A DNA stretch of 64,000 nucleotides from Mediterraneibacter agrestimuris. Lineage in GTDB: Bacteria > Bacillota > Clostridia > Lachnospirales > Lachnospiraceae. Location: contig NZ_CALPDG010000001.1 in the NCBI RefSeq assembly GCF_943193195.1, forward strand, positions 124,001 through 188,000. Direction: 5' to 3'. Below, one piece after another: positions 60,409 through 64,000 of the stretch. The translations under genes and the position numbers were made by a program. The notes under the pieces are model-generated. The model did not search any database. It saw nothing but the letters and a program-made list of their open reading frames with translations, and was not told where the DNA came from. Numbering within the stretch: position 1 is the first letter of the stretch; the number at the start of each line of letters is the position of its first letter.

Positions 60409-61866
60409 ATGAAATCCTTTTGTATACAAACAAGGTCATTATCTAAAATTGCTGACCGGACGTTGCTTACAGATATTGATTTTACAGCTTATTCAGGTGA
60501 AGTGCATGCTATCATCGGCAATAACGGGGAAGGTAAAACTGTATTTGCCAAGCTTCTTTCCGGTGTGCGGAGCAAAACCAATGGTTCCATTTTTCTGGAC
60601 GGGACAGAGCTTCACTTTTCCGACCCTTATTCCGCTCAGAAAGAGGGGATTTATATCCTGCAGCAAGAGCCGGTGCTTTTTCCAGATCTCTCTGTACGGG
60701 ACAATATTACAATGGGAGTAGAAAAACATATACAGAAGCGTTGCTTTTGGGCGCCGTCCGTGCGAAAGCTGGATTCCGTATGCCGTTCTTATCTAAAAAA
60801 CTTCGGTCTGGAATCTCTGAACTTAAACGCCCCTGTCTCTGCTCTGACCGCAATGGAAAAGCTGATGATACAGTTCTGCAGGATTCTAATCTGCAATCCC
60901 AAGGTTCTGATCCTGGACGAGCCATCTGCCATGCTGACAAACACGGAAATCGAAATGCTCTTCCATTTTTTGGAAGAATATAAAAAGGACCGTATCATCC
61001 TTCTGATCACTCACAATTACTCTGTCCTTTTGAACCATTGTGACAGAGTTTCCTTTATGAGCGACGGACAGATTGAGGCAACATTTACAGTGGATGAGCT
61101 TGCAGCGCCATCCAGTCAAGCTTACCTGGAACGTTTAAAAATGAGCTTTTCATATCCAACAATGCATTTGTCCCCTGAAGAAGAAGTTATAAATATCAGC
61201 TCACTCTCCACGGATTTTCTTTCCGGTATAGACTTTTCTATACACCGAAAAGAAATTGTCAGCATTGCCGGTCTGAAAAAAGAACAGAAGGAATCCCTTA
61301 TTTCAGCGCTTTTACACAAAAAGGGAATCACCGGAGGTTCTGTTACATTTCCGGAAAGCAAACAGCAGCCGCTTATCAGCCTGATCAGTGACAGTCCTGC
61401 TTATGAAATGCTTTTTGCAACACAATCAATACCATTTAATATCACGGCATCCGATTTTAGACGGACACGGGAACATCTTTTTACTTCTGCAAAGAAAATG
61501 CGTTCCTATGGAGTGCATTATTTTCAGAAGCTACATATAAAGGATGCGGATATACACACCCCGCCGATGTATCTGAGCACCGGAACCAAGCAAAAGGTCA
61601 TTCTTGCCCGTTCGCTTTTTAAGCGGGCTAATATTTACATATATGACGAACCAACCAAAAACCTGGATTCAACAGGTAAACTGGATTTTTATAACATTCT
61701 AAATGCATTGGCTTTAGAAGGAGCATCGATCCTTCTGATATCCTCTGATTATTCAGAAATGATCGGCATGAGCAGCCGCGTTATTCTCGTAAAGAATGGG
61801 TGTCAGGCAGGAAATTATTCAACAAATTACCTTTCAGCCGAGACTCTGTCTAAAGAATTAGAATAA
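60409..61866 (+). CDS. Degenerate duplicated ABC ATPase (RbsA paralogue)
   Basis: 485 residues with RbsA-like layout. The first half keeps Walker A GNNGEGKT and Walker B VLILDEPSAMLT but has VSALTAMEKLMIQFCR in place of the usual signature. The second half has lost Walker A (SIAGLKKEQKESLISA) yet keeps LSTGTKQKVILARSL and IYIYDEPTKNLD. No permease or binding protein is encoded next to it. It may pair with the permease at 55015 as an alternative or inhibitory ATPase, or regulate the locus. The ribosome site is weak. Confidence 0.85.
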   Translation: MKSFCIQTRSLSKIADRTLLTDIDFTAYSGEVHAIIGNNGEGKTVFAKLLSGVRSKTNGSIFLDGTELHFSDPYSAQKEGIYILQQEPVLFPDLSVRDNITMGVEKHIQKRCFWAPSVRKLDSVCRSYLKNFGLESLNLNAPVSALTAMEKLMIQFCRILICNPKVLILDEPSAMLTNTEIEMLFHFLEEYKKDRIILLITHNYSVLLNHCDRVSFMSDGQIEATFTVDELAAPSSQAYLERLKMSFSYPTMHLSPEEEVINISSLSTDFLSGIDFSIHRKEIVSIAGLKKEQKESLISALLHKKGITGGSVTFPESKQQPLISLISDSPAYEMLFATQSIPFNITASDFRRTREHLFTSAKKMRSYGVHYFQKLHIKDADIHTPPMYLSTGTKQKVILARSLFKRANIYIYDEPTKNLDSTGKLDFYNILNALALEGASILLISSDYSEMIGMSSRVILVKNGCQAGNYSTNYLSAETLSKELE

Positions 61867-61878
61867 TGCAAAGGACGA

Positions 61879-63411
61879 ATGGATATGAAAAAAAATAAAC
61901 TGATTGCTTATGATCTGGGAACCGGAGGTATCAAAGCCTCCTTGTTTGACGTGGATGGAAATTCACTTGCCGAAGTGTTTCAGCAATATGAGACTTTCTT
62001 CCCCAAAGATAAGTTCACGGAGCAGCGTCCGATGGACTGGTGGGCAGGTGTCTGCCATGCCACCCATCTTCTTTTGGAGCAAAGCGGCTGTCTTGCAGAA
62101 GAAATTGCATGTGTTGCGCTTTCAGGACACAGTCTTGTCGCTGTCCCTCTGGATAAGGACGGAAAACTATTATTGGAACAGGTTCCGATCTGGTGCGATA
62201 TGCGCGCAGAAGATCAAATTCCTGAATTCTTCAAAGACTTATCCTATGAAGACTGGTACACAACTACCGGAAACGGTGATCCTGAAGAATGTTATACCAT
62301 TTTGAAACTGATGTGGATGAGACAGCATCAGCCGGATATTTTTGACCAAACGCACAAAATTCTCGGTTCAAAAGATTTCATTAACTACAAGTTAACCGGA
62401 ACGATCTGCACAGATCCTTCTTATGCCTCCGGTTTTGGCGTTTTTAATCTGCTGAACTGGAACTATGAAGACCGCTTTTTTAAAGCAGCAAAAATTCCTC
62501 GGGAGATTTTCCCCGAAATCCGCCCCTCCGATTCTGTCATTGGCTATGTAACAAAAATTGCGGCAGAGGAATGTGGTCTCTGTGAAGGAACACCTGTTGC
62601 ATGCGGAGCTGTAGACAACACCTGTATGGCTCTGGGCGCCCGCGGATTAGATGAAGGAGTTGCTTATACTTCCCTCGGTTCTTCCAGTTGGATCGCAGTT
62701 ACCTCTCAGAAGCCTGTTACCGACCTTAAAACACGGCCTTTTGTATTTGCGAATGCCAGAAAAGGATACTATACCTCTGCTGTTTCTATTTTTTCAGCAG
62801 GCAATTCATTCCGCTGGGTACGTGACCGACTGTTAATGGATCATCCTGATGACACAGAAACGTATGATATTATGAACCAGATGGCTGAAGCAGCGCCTCC
62901 GGGAGCTAACGGAATATTGTTCAACCCAAGCCTTGCCGGCGGGAGCGCCCAGGAGCCAAGCCCAAATCTGAACGGCAGCTTTATGGGAATTACACTCGGC
63001 AATACAAGAGAAGATCTTATACGTGCTTCCATGGAGGGTGTGGCTATGGCATTGCGGAAAACGCTGGACATTCTTCTTAGCCAGACTGCGGTTTCCGGAG
63101 AAATGCTTTTATGCGGCGGCTGCAGCAAAAGCGCAGTATGGCGCCGTATTTTTGCGGATATTTACAATATGCCTGTCATCAAGACCAACATCGACCAGGA
63201 TGCCGCCTCCCTCGGGGCAGCCGCGCTTGCGGCAAATGCCTGCGGTCTCTGGAATGGATATGACAGGATACCGTCTATACACAAAATAGAGGATCACTTA
63301 GAGCCTGTTCCTGAGAATGCAGCATTCTATGAAAAACTTTTGGAAATATACGATGAGTGGACTCAGACACTTGCCCGGCTCGGAGATAAAATGAATCAAA
63401 TACGTCTGTAA
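61879..63411 (+). CDS. FGGY-family carbohydrate kinase (xylulokinase-like)
   Basis: 510 residues. The N-terminal ATPase fold motif is IAYDLGTGGIKASLFDVDG, the substrate-binding segment is EQRPMDWWAG, the catalytic Asp lies in CGAVDNTCMALGARG, and the C-terminal FGGY region includes MLLCGGCSKSAVWRRIFADI and DQDAASLGAAALAA. It phosphorylates a ketose or polyol with ATP. Located 12 bp after the degenerate ATPase. Exact substrate unknown; xylulose, ribulose or a related ketose is most likely given the dehydrogenase and epimerase. Confidence 0.93.
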   Translation: MDMKKNKLIAYDLGTGGIKASLFDVDGNSLAEVFQQYETFFPKDKFTEQRPMDWWAGVCHATHLLLEQSGCLAEEIACVALSGHSLVAVPLDKDGKLLLEQVPIWCDMRAEDQIPEFFKDLSYEDWYTTTGNGDPEECYTILKLMWMRQHQPDIFDQTHKILGSKDFINYKLTGTICTDPSYASGFGVFNLLNWNYEDRFFKAAKIPREIFPEIRPSDSVIGYVTKIAAEECGLCEGTPVACGAVDNTCMALGARGLDEGVAYTSLGSSSWIAVTSQKPVTDLKTRPFVFANARKGYYTSAVSIFSAGNSFRWVRDRLLMDHPDDTETYDIMNQMAEAAPPGANGILFNPSLAGGSAQEPSPNLNGSFMGITLGNTREDLIRASMEGVAMALRKTLDILLSQTAVSGEMLLCGGCSKSAVWRRIFADIYNMPVIKTNIDQDAASLGAAALAANACGLWNGYDRIPSIHKIEDHLEPVPENAAFYEKLLEIYDEWTQTLARLGDKMNQIRL

Positions 63412-63456
63412 ATGTGCATTTTGACTATGCACAGTAACAATTATATCAAGTGCAAA

Positions 63457-63500
63457 GGGGACAACAGGAAAATAAATCATTTTCCTGTTGTCCCTCTTTT
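63457..63500. terminator. Bidirectional terminator after the kinase gene
   Basis: AGGGGACAACAGGAAAA pairs with TTTTCCTGTTGTCCCT across a 7-nt loop and is followed by CTTTT. A half GTAAC-type sequence (GCACAGTAAC, about 63428-63437) precedes it. It lies between converging genes. Confidence 0.85.
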
Positions 63501-63534
63501 ATTGCATATCGTAACAAAATTTAATAATAAATAT

Positions 63535-64000
63535 TCAGGCAAGAAATTCTTCTAATATCTGCCGGATCGTCTCTTCCTTCAAAGCGGATTCTCCGCCTTC
63601 CTCAGGCTTCTCCCTGGCAGCCTTACGGATGACCTGACGGGCAGCCTCCCCTTGCTGCGCATGCCGTGGTTCTCCTTCAATATTGATAGACAGTTCCGGT
63701 CCTGCTTCTGCCATCTCTTCTTTTTCCTTCCCTTTCACATTATGGCGTACTGCCGCAGTGTCAGGCTGGATTACATCAATCCGCTCTTTCTCCTGCTGCC
63801 GTGTTCTGCGTGTCTTTCGTACACAGGCATTTGACAGATAATCGACCATATAGTTTTTTACTGCCTCGATCTTATACTGCTCGTCCGACAACTGTCCGAT
63901 TACGAAAAGTAATATCATTTCTGCCGCGCCTATGGCTGCATACTGATATACCTGTTCGCAGAATCCGTGCGCCATATAATGGGAAATCGTACCCACTGCC
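63535..64000 (-). CDS. Hypothetical protein (partial, 5' end beyond window)
   Basis: The frame is open to the window edge. A GTG at 63996 is possible but the upstream codons continue open, so the start is probably outside. The visible 155 or so residues contain a weakly hydrophobic helix (AAIGAAEMILLFVIGQL), a basic stretch (RKTRRTRQQEKERI) and a Glu/Arg/Ala-rich tail ending ETIRQILEEFLA. No known domain recognised. Confidence 0.5.
   Translation of the reverse strand, partial: AVGTISHYMAHGFCEQVYQYAAIGAAEMILLFVIGQLSDEQYKIEAVKNYMVDYLSNACVRKTRRTRQQEKERIDVIQPDTAAVRHNVKGKEKEEMAEAGPELSINIEGEPRHAQQGEAARQVIRKAAREKPEEGGESALKEETIRQILEEFLA

Overview
The window looks like a chromosomal segment of a moderate G+C gut-type Clostridia, most likely Lachnospiraceae. 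The support is Firmicutes-style AGGAGG ribosome sites, sigma-54 with a LevR-like activator, a 2-hydroxyacyl-CoA dehydratase system, a clostridial-type citrate synthase, a giant MBG/DUF11-like surface protein, and phage-derived genes of the kind common in that family. This assignment is inference from gene content. No rRNA, tRNA or CRISPR array was seen.

Layout. 1-5286 (minus): a catabolic operon (two Asp/Glu-racemase-superfamily proteins, MmgE/PrpD protein, DASS carboxylate transporter, opine-dehydrogenase-like enzyme). A consensus -24/-12 sigma-54 promoter lies at 5381-5397, and a divergent, truncated LevR-like activator (5565-6890) faces rpoN (7012-8319) across a 20-bp-stem terminator. 8602-11876: a two-component system. 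11941-19964: an 8-kb integrated element bounded by identical 65-bp direct repeats. It carries an integrase, repressor switch, replisome organizer, a sigma factor, a scaffold and a major-capsid-like protein, but no portal, terminase or tail genes, so it is a candidate capsid-encoding satellite. It also holds a type I toxin/antisense RNA pair. 20011-21806: a decayed toxin copy, a GH25-LysM lysin, two tandem structured RNAs and a further toxin/antisense pair.

21864-33478: MATE exporter; an operon with a CooC-like ATPase, two 2-hydroxyacyl-CoA-dehydratase-like subunits, their ATPase activator, a small membrane protein and a miniature acetyl-CoA-synthase-like protein; then a lipase-like hydrolase, citrate synthase, RsmA and TatD. 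33515-36050: ECF-like sigma factor with a membrane-anchored beta-propeller protein. 36258-36349: an orphan antisense RNA. 36386-47649: two paralogous mini-membrane proteins, a 2,925-residue repeat surface protein with a structured leader, signal peptidase I and a sigma-like protein without region 4. 48008-51085: aconitase and an FHA protein.

51273-63411: a sugar/polyol locus. Leftward it encodes a binding protein, sugar isomerase/epimerase, zinc dehydrogenase, permease, ATPase, FMN oxidoreductase and a DeoC-like aldolase. Rightward it encodes a DeoR-family regulator, a degenerate second ATPase and an FGGY kinase. Repeated CTTTCGTTT-type operator candidates lie in the shared promoter region. 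The plausible scheme is import, oxidation/isomerisation, phosphorylation and aldol cleavage of an unidentified sugar or polyol.

Throughout the chromosomal part, many gene ends on the minus strand carry palindromic intergenic elements ending in GTAAC/GTTAC. Several copies show compensatory base changes in their stems, and two copies supply the last codons and stop of the adjacent gene.
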